Assembly: GCF_017876535.1 (NCBI RefSeq)
Contig: NZ_JAGIOF010000001.1
Span: 310,001 to 374,000 of the forward strand
Reading direction: 5' to 3'
Origin: Paeniglutamicibacter kerguelensis
GTDB taxonomy: Bacteria > Actinomycetota > Actinomycetes > Actinomycetales > Micrococcaceae
Length of the DNA stretch: 64,000 nt
In this document: piece by piece, positions 16,249 to 25,210 of the stretch
Position numbering within the stretch: position 1 is the first letter of the stretch
Layout of the letters: every line of letters starts with the position of its first letter
Made by a program: the position numbers and the translations under genes
Notes under the pieces: generated by a model
The model's database searches: none
What the model was told of the DNA's origin: nothing
What the model saw: the letters and a program-made list of their open reading frames with translations, nothing else

Positions 16249-17775
16249 ATGCAACGTTCGACCACAAGCCGTCGCGCCGGGGTGCTCGGAGCACTCATGG
16301 TGAGCACGATACTTGCCCTGACCGGTTGCACGGCGGGATCCACAGGGACACCGGGCTCCGCCACGGACAAGAACACACTCACCGTGGCACTCACCGGTGA
16401 ACCCGTGAACCTCGACTTCACCACCACGGCAGGTGCCGCGATCCCTCAGGCCATGATGTCAAACGTCTATGAAGGCCTGGTGACGCTCGACCAGACCGGC
16501 GCCATCAAGCCGTTGCTGGCCACCGGCTGGGAAACCAGCGCCGACAACAAGTCCTACACCTTCACCCTCCAGGAGGGCGTGAAGTTCTCCAACGGCGCCG
16601 ATTTCGACGCCGAGGACGTCAAGTTCTCCATCGAACGCGTCAAGTCCGATGCCTGGCTCAACGGGCTCAAGACCAAGATGGACGTGGTGGACAACGTGCA
16701 GGTGGTTTCCCCGGAAACCGTCACCGTCAACCTCAAGCGCCCCTCCCAGGCATGGCTGTACTCCATGACCACCCTGGTCGGCGCCATGTTCGACCCCTCC
16801 GGCGTGGACGACCTGGCAAACCAGCCCGTCGGCACCGGCCCCTACGCACTGGAATCCTGGGCGCGCGGCGAATCCATCAAGCTCGCCGGCCGCGACGACT
16901 ACTGGGGCATCATGCCCGGCATCAAGAACGTGACGCTGCGCTACTTCGCCGATGCCATTGCGACCACCAACGCCCTGACCAGCGGGGACGTCGACCTGGT
17001 GTACAACATGCAGGCCCCGGAGCTGCTCGCCGGGTTCCAGTCCAAACCCGAATACCAGGTCATCGAGGGCACCAGCAACGGCGAGATCATGCTCTCCATG
17101 AACAACAATGTCGCCCCGTTCAACGACAAGCGGGTGCGCCAGGCCGTCATGTACGCGATCGACCGCCAGGAAGTGCGCGACACCGCGTGGAACGGCCTGG
17201 GGACCCTCGTGGGCGGACCCGTGCCGCCCACCGACCCGTACTACGAGGACCTCAACGACCTCTACCCGCACGACCCGGCCAAGGCCAGGGAACTGCTCAA
17301 GGAAGCCGGGGCGGAAAACCTCGACGTCACCTTCACCGTCCCGACCCGGCCCTATGCCAACGCGGTGGCCGAGGTCGTGTTCTCGCAGCTCAAGGACGTG
17401 GGAATCAACGTGAAGATCCAAAGCGCCGAATTCCCGGCGGTCTGGCTGGACCAGGTCTTCAACCGCCACGACTACCAAATGTCGGTGGTGCTGGCCGTGG
17501 AAGCCCGCGACGTGCTGACCATGTTCGACAACCCGGACTACTACATCGGGTACGACAACTCGAAGATCAAGGACGAGGCGGCCCTCGCCGACGAGTCCGA
17601 CACTGCCAACTACGTCGCCGGCATGAAAAACGTGGTTCGCACCATCGTCGAGGACGCAGCCTCCGACACCCTGTTCATCTTCCCCAACATCTCCGTGGCC
17701 AAGGCCGGGCTGAGCGGCATCGGGGCCAACTCGGTCACCGAGGCGCTTTCGCTGGCAACCATTGCCTGGTCCTAA
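16249..17775 (+). CDS. Family 5 solute-binding lipoprotein of second peptide/nickel-type ABC importer
   Basis: A 508-residue SBP_bac_5 protein with a twin-arginine-free lipoprotein signal (lipobox ALTGC, Cys27) after a basic start. Family landmarks are MSNVYEGLVTLDQTG near 68, SYTFTLQEGVKFSNG near 102, a middle domain with VRQAVMYAIDRQEV near 297 and the DPAKARELLKEAG repeat near 340. AAGGAA precedes the ATG. It opens an operon of five co-directional genes reaching 21847. It is shorter than, and not closely similar to, the binding protein at 4820-6661, so the two importers probably take different peptides or chelates. Confidence 0.9.
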   Translation: MQRSTTSRRAGVLGALMVSTILALTGCTAGSTGTPGSATDKNTLTVALTGEPVNLDFTTTAGAAIPQAMMSNVYEGLVTLDQTGAIKPLLATGWETSADNKSYTFTLQEGVKFSNGADFDAEDVKFSIERVKSDAWLNGLKTKMDVVDNVQVVSPETVTVNLKRPSQAWLYSMTTLVGAMFDPSGVDDLANQPVGTGPYALESWARGESIKLAGRDDYWGIMPGIKNVTLRYFADAIATTNALTSGDVDLVYNMQAPELLAGFQSKPEYQVIEGTSNGEIMLSMNNNVAPFNDKRVRQAVMYAIDRQEVRDTAWNGLGTLVGGPVPPTDPYYEDLNDLYPHDPAKARELLKEAGAENLDVTFTVPTRPYANAVAEVVFSQLKDVGINVKIQSAEFPAVWLDQVFNRHDYQMSVVLAVEARDVLTMFDNPDYYIGYDNSKIKDEAALADESDTANYVAGMKNVVRTIVEDAASDTLFIFPNISVAKAGLSGIGANSVTEALSLATIAWS

Positions 17776-17814
17776 GGGGACGTGTCGTCCCATGAACCTG
17801 AATAGGCCGAGTTT

Positions 17815-18765
17815 GTGCTGATCCGCATCGCCAAGAACCTGGCGCGATTCGTCGTGACGTTCCTGGTCGCCACCCTGGCCGTGTTCGGCATCATGCGCGT
17901 GCTGCCCGGCGATCCTGCGGCGATCGCGGCGGGGGAAAACGCGACCCCCGAGCTCATTGCGCGGCTGGCCCAGGAGTTCGGCACCGACCGGCCGCTTCCC
18001 GAACAGTACTGGGACTGGTTTTCCGGGCTGCTGCGCGGGGACTTCGGCGTTTCCTACGTGACGCGAACCGACATCTCGCCCCTGGTGCTGGACAAGGTGC
18101 AGGTGTCGCTGATCCTTGTCACCCTGGCCATGCTGCTAGCGCTGGTGATCGCCATCCCGTTGGGCATCCTCGCCGCGATCCGCCACAACAAACCCAGCGG
18201 GGCCCTGATATCCGGTCTCAGCCAGCTGGGCATCGCGATCCCGGGTTTCCTGCTGGGCATCCTGCTGGTGTCATTCCTTTCGCTGCGCCTGGGCTGGCTG
18301 CCCGCCAACGGCTGGACACCGCCCGGTGAGGACTTCGGCGATTTCATCCGGCGCATCATCCTGCCGGTGACGGCCCTTGCCGGGGTGCAGTCCGCGATCC
18401 TCACGCGCTACGTGCGCTCGGCGGTCCTGGAGGTCATGCACGAGGACTACCTGCGCACGGCCCGAGCCAAGGGGCTCTCGCCCACGCGGGCGCTGCTCAG
18501 GCACGGCCTGCGCAACGCTGCAATCCCGGTGCTGACCGTGACGTCCGTCCAGTTTGCGGCACTGATCATCGGCGCCGTGGTCATCGAACGCGTCTTTGTG
18601 GTCCCCGGGTTGGGCTCCATGCTGCTCACCGCGGTGGGCAACCGCGACCTGCTGACCGTCCAGTCCGTGGTCATGGTGCTCGTTGCCATAACTCTGATCA
18701 TCAACCTGGTCGTGGACGTGCTCTACACCGTCCTTGACCCGCGCATCCGCGCCGCCAACCAGTAG
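17815..18765 (+). CDS. Peptide/nickel-type ABC permease (DppB-like)
   Basis: A 316-residue permease starting at GTG 17815. It shows the first helix VTFLVATLAVFGIMRVLPGDPA with the LPGDPA motif of this family, a periplasmic loop, five further helices and the EAA loop EDYLRTARAKGLSPTRALLR. The GIAIPGFLLGILLVSFLSL and VVIERVFVVPGLGSMLLTA segments are typical of DppB. It pairs with the DppC-like protein encoded 15 bp downstream. Confidence 0.9.
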   Translation: MLIRIAKNLARFVVTFLVATLAVFGIMRVLPGDPAAIAAGENATPELIARLAQEFGTDRPLPEQYWDWFSGLLRGDFGVSYVTRTDISPLVLDKVQVSLILVTLAMLLALVIAIPLGILAAIRHNKPSGALISGLSQLGIAIPGFLLGILLVSFLSLRLGWLPANGWTPPGEDFGDFIRRIILPVTALAGVQSAILTRYVRSAVLEVMHEDYLRTARAKGLSPTRALLRHGLRNAAIPVLTVTSVQFAALIIGAVVIERVFVVPGLGSMLLTAVGNRDLLTVQSVVMVLVAITLIINLVVDVLYTVLDPRIRAANQ

Positions 18766-18780
18766 AAGGGGAAGAAGACG

Positions 18781-19674
18781 ATGGGCGAAATCCCCGTGCC
18801 GCAACAAGCGGCACCCGCACCCGCGGCCGCACCCGCGGCCGGAAGCCGTCCGGGCCGCAGGCTGAACATCAACCTGCTGGCCGGAAGCCTCCTGGTGGGG
18901 CTGGTGGTGTGCATTGCGCTGCTTTCCTTCTTCTGGACGCCCTACGACCCGGTGCGGATCGATCCGCCGGCCAGGCTGCAGCTGCCCAGCGCCGCGCACT
19001 GGCTGGGAACTGACAACCTGGGCCGCGACCTGTTCTCCCGCATCCTGGTGGGGGCGCGCATCACGCTGCTGGTGGGAGTCGTCTCCGTAGGGATCGCCGT
19101 GCTGATCGGAACGCCGCTGGGAATCTGGGCCGGCATGAAACGCGGGGCCGTGGAGGAAGTCACTATGCGGGGGGCCGACATCCTGCTGGCGTTCCCCGCC
19201 CTGCTGCTGGCCATCATGTTCGCCGCGATCTACGGGGCCTCCACGGTCAGCGCCATGGCCGCCATCGGGCTGGCCTCCGTCCCCGGGTTCGCCCGCGTGG
19301 CCAGGGCAGGAACGCTGCAGGTGATGAACGCCGAATACGTGCTGGCGGCCCGCGCCGCCTCGCAGCGGCCGTTGCGCATCGCCCGACGCCACGTGCTGCC
19401 CAACATCGCCGGAATGCTGATCATCCAGTGCTCGGTGACCTTCGCGCTGGCCGTGCTGGCCGAGGCCGCGCTGTCCTTCCTGGGACTCGGCACCCCGCCG
19501 CCGGTCCCCTCGTGGGGACGCATGCTCCAGGAGTCCCAGCAATACTGGGGCACCTTCCCCGCCATGGCCATCTGGCCGGGCGTCGCGATCGCGGTTGCGG
19601 TGATGGGATTCAACCTGCTGGGCGACGGGTTGCGCGATCGGTTCGACCCGAAGCTGGGCAGGGGCAAGGCATGA
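18781..19674 (+). CDS. Peptide/nickel-type ABC permease (DppC-like)
   Basis: A 297-residue permease with an unusual N-terminal Ala/Pro-rich stretch (VPQQAAPAPAAAPAAG) before the first helix. The HWLGTDNLGRDLFSRILVG periplasmic motif, the EAA loop AEYVLAARAASQRPLRIARR and the final GDGLRDRFDP are family hallmarks. A clear AGGGGAAGAAG precedes the ATG. The stop overlaps the start of the ATPase gene (ATGA), so translation is coupled. Confidence 0.9.
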   Translation: MGEIPVPQQAAPAPAAAPAAGSRPGRRLNINLLAGSLLVGLVVCIALLSFFWTPYDPVRIDPPARLQLPSAAHWLGTDNLGRDLFSRILVGARITLLVGVVSVGIAVLIGTPLGIWAGMKRGAVEEVTMRGADILLAFPALLLAIMFAAIYGASTVSAMAAIGLASVPGFARVARAGTLQVMNAEYVLAARAASQRPLRIARRHVLPNIAGMLIIQCSVTFALAVLAEAALSFLGLGTPPPVPSWGRMLQESQQYWGTFPAMAIWPGVAIAVAVMGFNLLGDGLRDRFDPKLGRGKA

Positions 19675-21440
19675 GCGAGACGCTGCCCACGAATGAGACG
19701 CTGCTTGAGGTCAAGGGGCTCAGCATCCACGCCGGTGCCACGGCCCTGGTGCAGGACCTGGATTTCGCGATGCAGGCCGGCGAGCGCATCGGGCTGATCG
19801 GCGAGTCCGGTTCCGGCAAGTCGCTCACGGCCACCGCCCTGCTGGGCCTGCTGCCCGACGAACTGCGGGTCGGCGGGGATGCACGGCTGCGCGGCGTCGG
19901 TCACAACCTGCTCACCGCACCGGACAAGGTCATGCGGTCCCTGCGCGGGGACGAGATCTCCATGGTGTTCCAGGAGCCGCTGACCGCACTGAACCCGTTG
20001 ATGCAGGTGGGTGCTCAGGTGGCCGAGGTGATGACGCAGCACCGCACGGTGCCCAACCGTTCGGCCGCGGCCAGGCGCGCCGTGGAGCTGCTGGCATCGG
20101 TGAGGATCCCCGATCCGGCGGTGGCGGCGCGCGCCTACCCGCACCAGCTCTCCGGCGGGCAGCGCCAGCGCGTGATGGTGGCGATGGCCCTGGCCAACGA
20201 CCCGCAACTGCTGCTCTGCGACGAGCCGACCACGGCACTTGACGTGACGGTGCAGCGCCAGGTGCTGGACCTTGTCTCCGCCCAGGTGCGCGAGCGCGGC
20301 ACCGGGCTGCTGTTCATCACCCACGACCTGGCCGTCGTGGCCAGCATGTGCACCCGCGTGCTGGTCCTGAACCGGGGACGGATCGTGGAGTCCGGCCAGA
20401 TGGAGCGGGTCTTCTCCGCCCCGGCCCATCCCTACACCCGTGCCCTGCTTGCGGCCAGCGATCTGGCAGCCACCGACGACCGGGGGCGGCTGTTCACCGT
20501 CTCTACCGCCGGCACGTACGTCCCGCCGGTTCCCGGGGAGGAACCGGCTCGGACTCCGACCCTGGACCAGGCAGCGGCGCCGGAGCAGCTGGCCGTCAGC
20601 GCGCAGCCGACGCCGGAGAGAGTGTCGGCGACGGCACCGCTGATCAGCGTCTCCGGGCTGAACCGCACCTACCACCGGGCCCGCACCACGCTGCGCGGCC
20701 CGCGCCCGGAGGTCCGTGCCCTGCGGGACGTGGACTTCACCCTGGGCGCGGGGGAGCGGCTGGGCATCGTGGGAGAGTCGGGTTCCGGCAAGTCCACGTT
20801 GCTGCGCATCCTGGCGGGCCTCGACCAGCCGACCAGCGGCTCGGCCGTGGTTGCCGGCACGGAAGTCGCCGGAGCCAAGGAAAACCGGCTGGCGGGATTG
20901 CGCCGGCAGCTGCAGATCGTCTTCCAGGACCCCATGGGGTCGCTTGACCCGCGGATGCGGGTCAAGGACATCGTCGGCGAACCCCTGCTGGTTCCGGGTC
21001 AGCCGCTCAACGCCGCCCAGCGGGCCGCCAAGGTCGCCGAAATGCTGCTGGCCGTCGGGTTGGACCCGGAGTCGGCCGAACGCTTCCCGCACCAGTTCTC
21101 CGGAGGCCAGCGCCAACGCATCTCCATTGCCCGGGCACTGATCTGCCGCCCGCGCGTGCTGGTGGCCGACGAACCGGTCTCGGCGCTGGATGTCTCGGTC
21201 CGGGCGCAGGTGCTGAACCTGCTGGCCGACCTCGTGGACGAGTACGCGCTCACGCTGCTCTTCGTCTCCCACGACCTGGCCGTCGTGCGGCACCTGTGCG
21301 ACCGGGTGATCGTGATGAAGGACGGGGAAATCGTGGAGGCGGGGCAGACCGAGGACGTCTACAACAACCCCCGGCACCCCTACACGCGTGAACTCATTGC
21401 CAGCTCGCTGAACCTGCGCGAGCAGGTCGCCGAGTCATGA
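19671..21440 (+). CDS. Fused peptide-type ABC transporter ATPase (DppD-DppF type)
   Basis: A 589-residue double ATPase. Cassette 1: Walker A GESGSGKS (44-51), signature LSGGQRQR (160-167), Walker B LLLCDEPT (180-187). A roughly 60-residue Pro/Ala-rich linker follows. Cassette 2: Walker [10 protein letters not shown] (368-376), FSGGQRQR (476-483), VADEPVS (498-504). The start at 19671 overlaps the permease stop. The longer frame back to 19428 lies inside the permease gene and is rejected. Like the first importer, it has DppD and DppF joined in one chain, a common actinobacterial arrangement. Confidence 0.92.
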   Translation: MSETLPTNETLLEVKGLSIHAGATALVQDLDFAMQAGERIGLIGESGSGKSLTATALLGLLPDELRVGGDARLRGVGHNLLTAPDKVMRSLRGDEISMVFQEPLTALNPLMQVGAQVAEVMTQHRTVPNRSAAARRAVELLASVRIPDPAVAARAYPHQLSGGQRQRVMVAMALANDPQLLLCDEPTTALDVTVQRQVLDLVSAQVRERGTGLLFITHDLAVVASMCTRVLVLNRGRIVESGQMERVFSAPAHPYTRALLAASDLAATDDRGRLFTVSTAGTYVPPVPGEEPARTPTLDQAAAPEQLAVSAQPTPERVSATAPLISVSGLNRTYHRARTTLRGPRPEVRALRDVDFTLGAGERLGIVGESGSGKSTLLRILAGLDQPTSGSAVVAGTEVAGAKENRLAGLRRQLQIVFQDPMGSLDPRMRVKDIVGEPLLVPGQPLNAAQRAAKVAEMLLAVGLDPESAERFPHQFSGGQRQRISIARALICRPRVLVADEPVSALDVSVRAQVLNLLADLVDEYALTLLFVSHDLAVVRHLCDRVIVMKDGEIVEAGQTEDVYNNPRHPYTRELIASSLNLREQVAES

Positions 21441-21847
21441 GGCGGGGCGATCGGCGGGCGAAGGCCGGACCGGGAAAATGGCTGGGGGTCACGATCATCG
21501 GGTCGGTGTTCCTTGTTGCTTGCAGCGCAATGCTCCTAGGGCCGTCCGCGGCCAACCCGTTCTTTTTGGCGGGCGGTGCAACAACCGGTGCTGTTCTCGC
21601 GGGCACTGGCATCATGCAGATGCGTGCGGCGCGGCGGGGAACCAAACCCCACCACAAGGCACTGGCCGGGATGGCGTTGCTGTTCAGCATGGCGTGCCTG
21701 CTGGTTGCCTGGGGCGCGATCAACGGAGCCGACGCGGATTTCAGCGCACGGTACCCGCGCGGACTGGGCATCGTCTTCGGATTCATCGGAACCGCGTTCT
21801 TTGGAGCGGCGGGCATCTACGGACTCGTGAAGGGCCCCCGCAAGTAA
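21437..21847 (+). CDS. Small four-helix membrane protein at the end of the ABC operon
   Basis: A 136-residue protein with a basic N-terminus ([14 protein letters not shown]) and predicted helices at about residues 16-34, 39-56, 69-87 and 110-130. No family recognised. Its ATG overlaps the stop of the ABC ATPase gene (ATGA), so it is translationally coupled to the importer and may be an accessory subunit or simply a passenger. The opening SVFLVACSAMLL resembles a lipobox but is more simply read as the first membrane helix. Confidence 0.68.
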   Translation: MRRGDRRAKAGPGKWLGVTIIGSVFLVACSAMLLGPSAANPFFLAGGATTGAVLAGTGIMQMRAARRGTKPHHKALAGMALLFSMACLLVAWGAINGADADFSARYPRGLGIVFGFIGTAFFGAAGIYGLVKGPRK

Positions 21848-21925
21848 CCGTCACCGGTCGGTGCCTGCCGGCAGGGCCCGCGTCACACGGCGGGAAGGAA
21901 ATTGGGCTGGGCGCCTGCCGGAACC

Positions 21926-21931
21926 TAGGTT
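21926..21931 (+). promoter_or_regulatory. -10 hexamer, leaderless YbaK-like gene
   Basis: TAGGTT ends 7 nt before the ATG at 21939, with no ribosome site between. Confidence 0.55.
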
Positions 21932-21938
21932 TGGTCCC

Positions 21939-22493
21939 ATGGACTTTGGAACACTGGATTTTGGAACACTCAGCTTTGCCCCGGCCCTGGACGCTCCCGA
22001 ACTCGTTGCCGCCCCGGTGCGCGCCGCGCTCGATGGCTCGGCAGCAACGGACGTCTACGCCGCGGCGATCGACCCGGCGCTCGCCGACACCGCAGCGTTC
22101 TGCGAGCACTACGGCATCGGACTCGCGGACGGAGCAAATTGCGTCATCGTCGAGGCGAAGCGGGGCGACTCGTCCTGGTACGCCGCCTGCCTGGTGCTGG
22201 GTCACGAGAGGATCGACGTCAACTCCCTGGTGCGCAAGCACCTCGGCGCCAAGAAAGTTTCCTTCGCGCCCATGGAGGCCGCGGTCCAGCTCACCGGCAT
22301 GGAATACGGCGGAATCACGCCCATCGGCCTGCCCGAATCGTGGACGCTGCTCATCGACGAATCGGTAGCCGCGGCACCGATGCTGATCATCGGCAGCGGC
22401 GTGCGGGACTCCAAGATCCTGACCTCCGGTGCGTTCCTAGCATCGCTGCCGGGGGCCGAAGTGATCGGCCTGGTCAAGCGGCAAGAGGGCTGA
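21939..22493 (+). CDS. YbaK/EbsC-family aminoacyl-tRNA deacylase-like protein
   Basis: A 184-residue protein. After about 30 residues the YbaK fold begins: TAAFCEHYGIGLADGANCVIVEA, then SWYAACLVLGHERIDVNSLVRKHLGAKKVSFAPM, and the GMEYGGITPIGLPESWTLLIDE block that corresponds to the conserved glycine-rich loop of ProX/YbaK. Family members hydrolyse mischarged tRNA, such as Cys- or Ala-tRNA(Pro). The start is placed at 21939, where MDFGTLDFGTLSF begins, because of the TAGGTT 7 nt upstream. The upstream frame from 21861 is Arg/Gly-rich and not protein-like. Confidence 0.78.
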   Translation: MDFGTLDFGTLSFAPALDAPELVAAPVRAALDGSAATDVYAAAIDPALADTAAFCEHYGIGLADGANCVIVEAKRGDSSWYAACLVLGHERIDVNSLVRKHLGAKKVSFAPMEAAVQLTGMEYGGITPIGLPESWTLLIDESVAAAPMLIIGSGVRDSKILTSGAFLASLPGAEVIGLVKRQEG

Positions 22494-22565
22494 GCCTGCG
22501 GCTGGCGCAGGGCCCCGTGGCCCGGGTTCGCGGATCTGGTTTCGTGGACCGGTGCCGCCGGACAC

Positions 22566-22571
22566 TAAACT
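22566..22571 (+). promoter_or_regulatory. -10 hexamer, leaderless purN
   Basis: TAAACT ends 7 nt before the purN ATG at 22579. No Shine-Dalgarno-like sequence lies in between. Confidence 0.6.
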
Positions 22572-22578
22572 TGAACCC

Positions 22579-23145
22579 ATGCGCATCGTAGTTCTTGTCT
22601 CCGGCACCGGGTCCAACCTCCAATCCGTCATCGACGCCGTCGCCGAGGGGTCGCTGCAAAACGTGGAGATTGCGGCCGTCGGCGCCGACAAGCACGGCAC
22701 ATTCGGGGTGGAACGCTCCGCGGCCGCCGGCATCGAGACGTTCGTGGTGAATTTCAAAGACTATGACGATCGCGCCGACTGGAACCACGCGTTGACCGAG
22801 AAATGCCTCTCCTACGAGCCCGACTACGTGGTGTCCTCGGGCTTCATGCGCATCGTCGGCGAGGAATTCATCAACGCCTTCGACGGCACCTACATCAACA
22901 CGCACCCGGCTCTGCTGCCGTCCTTCCCGGGTGCCCACGGCGTCCGCGACGCCATGGCCTACGGGGTCAAGGTCACCGGCTGCACCGTGCACATCGCCGA
23001 CGCGGGGGTGGACACCGGGCCCATCCTGCGCCAGGAAGCGGTTGCCATTCTCGACGACGACACCGAGGAAACCCTGCACGAACGCATCAAGGTCGTCGAG
23101 CGCCGCCTGCTGATCCAGACCCTGGCGGACTTGGCAGCCAAGTAA
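22579..23145 (+). CDS. purN: Phosphoribosylglycinamide formyltransferase
   Basis: A 188-residue GAR transformylase. It transfers a formyl group from 10-formyl-THF to GAR in step 3 of purine synthesis. The catalytic triad is visible as N107 and H109 (NTHPALLPSFPG) and D145 (DAGVDTGP), and the phosphate loop is GTGSN at 9-13. The start at 22579 gives the family-typical MRIVVLVSGTG and follows a TAAACT hexamer by 7 nt. The last codons lie inside a 16-bp tandem repeat that runs past the stop codon. In many actinobacteria purH follows directly, but here it is 6.5 kb downstream. Confidence 0.95.
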   Translation: MRIVVLVSGTGSNLQSVIDAVAEGSLQNVEIAAVGADKHGTFGVERSAAAGIETFVVNFKDYDDRADWNHALTEKCLSYEPDYVVSSGFMRIVGEEFINAFDGTYINTHPALLPSFPGAHGVRDAMAYGVKVTGCTVHIADAGVDTGPILRQEAVAILDDDTEETLHERIKVVERRLLIQTLADLAAK

Positions 23146-23180
23146 CGTGGCAGCCAAGTAGCCTGGCCGCCAAGTATCGC
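23133..23180 (+). repeat. Three tandem 16-bp repeats spanning the purN stop codon
   Basis: The units at 23133-23148, 23149-23164 and 23165-23180 share GGC(A/C)GCCAAGTA followed by four variable bases. The first copy carries the purN stop codon, so the duplication extends beyond the gene. No coding function is apparent for the later copies. Confidence 0.75.
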
Positions 23181-23436
23181 GGCAGGCTGCGCGGCACGGG
23201 CGAACCTTGCCATGACGCGTCTTGTCCATCCGCGCAGGTCTCCCGGCCCCGCTGCCCACGTCGGGTTCCGCATGAACCCGGCGCCGGATCGGCGAAAACC
23301 ACGAACCTGCCGCTCCCTGCCGCGGCAATCAGTGGTCTCGTGGAGCTTTCCCGCACAGCCTGGTTCGGCTTGGCCGGGTTCCCACAATCCCGCAGGCTGG
23401 TCCCGTGCGGATTTCCCCGGGACCCAGACTGGGTTC

Positions 23437-25132
23437 ATGGAAACCGGCACCCTCATCCAAGCGCTCACGGACCCCCGTGACGATCCGGAACACCCCGTGT
23501 TACCGGACGATGAACTGCGCCTGCTGATCGCCGCCGGAAAATTCCTTGGGGACCTCTGCACTGCACTGGCCGCACACACCACCAACTCGCCCACCCGTGC
23601 CGCCCTGTTCGCCTACACGGTGGAAAACGTCCACAAGATCCTGGATTACGCGCAACTGCAGGCGGCGAAGACGGCCCAGGGGAACCTGGTCCACGAGATG
23701 CCTGCCGATACCCTCACCGAGTTGCGTGCGATCAGTGATGCACCCGGGCCCTACCTCCAGGGAGAAACCGCCCTGCCTGCAGATCCCCGGACAGTGCCCA
23801 GCGGACTGCTGGCGTTCAGGGACACCACCGAATTCCTGCAACGCACCCTGGCCATCACACACTTCGATGCCAAAGCGCGCATCCACGCCGCGTTCGCCTT
23901 GCTGCCCGGGACCGACGTCTTCGGGAACCCTCAACCACCGCGATACCCGATCTTGGCCGAACAACTGCGCTCCGGTGCGGCCCGGGTGAAACCCACTGCC
24001 GCCGCGGCCCGCAAGCTCGACAAGCTGCGCCCCGGCATCCAGAGGCAATCGGCCCCCGGCAACCTGGGCTTCCGCATCGAGGACCAGGTAGCCCGGTCGG
24101 TGAAGGAAGACACTTCCCGGAACACCAAGCGGCTCCTTGAGGCCCTGGGAGAGGAACTCGACGGTGCCGCCACGACCCCCACGGCGGAGGAAATCCGTGC
24201 CAAAACTGGCGTATTCATCACGAAGCGCACCAGGAACTTCACCTACATGAACTTGTGCATGTTGAATCTGGACGCCGAGGTGTTCCTCTCCCACTTCGCC
24301 CAAACCGACAACCCCCGGACCTTGGCCGGGAACCGTGAGGCCATGGCCGCGGCGGCAACCCGACCCGGCCCGGCCGCCGCCACTGAAACCAACGAGGCCA
24401 ACGGCACGACAGAAGCGCAGGATGGCCCGGACTGGTTCACCAAACCAGCCGACGCGGCCACCTTCGGAACGCCGACCCCCGCCGAAGGATACGACTTCGG
24501 CGATGATTCCATGGGCATGTTCAACACCACGGCCCCCCGGCACCGACGGCCTCACGCCCCCGCAACGCCACCTGCAAACCCTGTTGAATCTCATGAGCAC
24601 CCCAAAGACCGGAGCCGCGAAGGGCGCCGCCGGTCTGCCCACCGCCCAACTGGTGGTCTACGTACATCCTGAAACACTGCTCGGCCTGGCCCAAGGAACA
24701 AGCTGGAGCGCCCACGGGCTGGAAATTCCCATCGGGGAGATCCGACGCCGGCTCAGCACCGACGGAGTCATCCCCATCGTGCTGGGCGGACGAAGCGAAA
24801 TCCTCGACGTCGGACGCAACATGAGATTCGCCCCGGACTACATGAAACGCGCAGTTCTCGCCCGAGACGGCGGCTGCATCTACCCCGGCTGCACCGTCCC
24901 GCCCGAACACTGCGAATTCTGTCATATAGATGCCTGGGCCGCCGGCGGGACAACGAGCGTCGAAGGCCTGACCCCTGGCTGCACCAAGCACCACCACATG
25001 TTCGATGCCGGCGAAGCCAAGCTCGTCATCCACGACGGGCTGCCCCACGTGATCCTGCCCAAGTATCTCGATCCCGAACAAAAACCCGTCCGGAACACCT
25101 ACTGGCGCGGACCCCGGACACCATTGTTCTAG
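23437..25132 (+). pseudogene. DUF222/HNH endonuclease gene broken by a frameshift
   Basis: The first part (23437 to about 24538) encodes a DUF222 (13E12 repeat) domain, from METGTLIQALTDP through VKPTAAAARKLDKL to MGMFNTTAP. The C-terminal HNH nuclease (about 24540-25132) is in the +1 frame: RDGGCIYPGC, CEFCHIDAWAAGG and TPGCTKHHHMFD. The frames switch at a run of six C at 24533-24538. Removing one C would join them into a roughly 564-residue protein of normal layout. CEFCHI replaces the usual CExHHI, so one conserved histidine is lost. It is either a pseudogene or a homopolymer sequencing error. Such genes are multicopy and mobile-like in Actinobacteria. CAGACT lies 6 nt before the ATG. Confidence 0.8.
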
Positions 25133-25144
25133 AGCATCGATGCG

Positions 25145-25192
25145 AAGGGCGCCGCGGCCTCAAATGTGTGCATGTGAGGCCGCGGCGCCCTT
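25145..25192. terminator. Bidirectional terminator between HNH gene and MFS gene
   Basis: A perfect 18-bp inverted repeat (AAGGGCGCCGCGGCCTCA / its complement) with a 12-nt loop, ending in TT on one side and AA on the other. It sits between two convergent stops. Confidence 0.8.
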
Positions 25193-25210
25193 GTCATGGC
25201 CGGTGGTTCA

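Noticed and set aside
16459..17793. Long minus-strand frame opposite the second binding protein
   Set aside because: A reading-frame shadow with V/H/G-rich composition. The plus-strand lipoprotein is the real gene.
24525..24545. Programmed frameshift in the HNH gene
   Set aside because: No slippery heptamer, pseudoknot or ribosome-like stimulator was seen, only a C run. Mutation or sequencing error is simpler.
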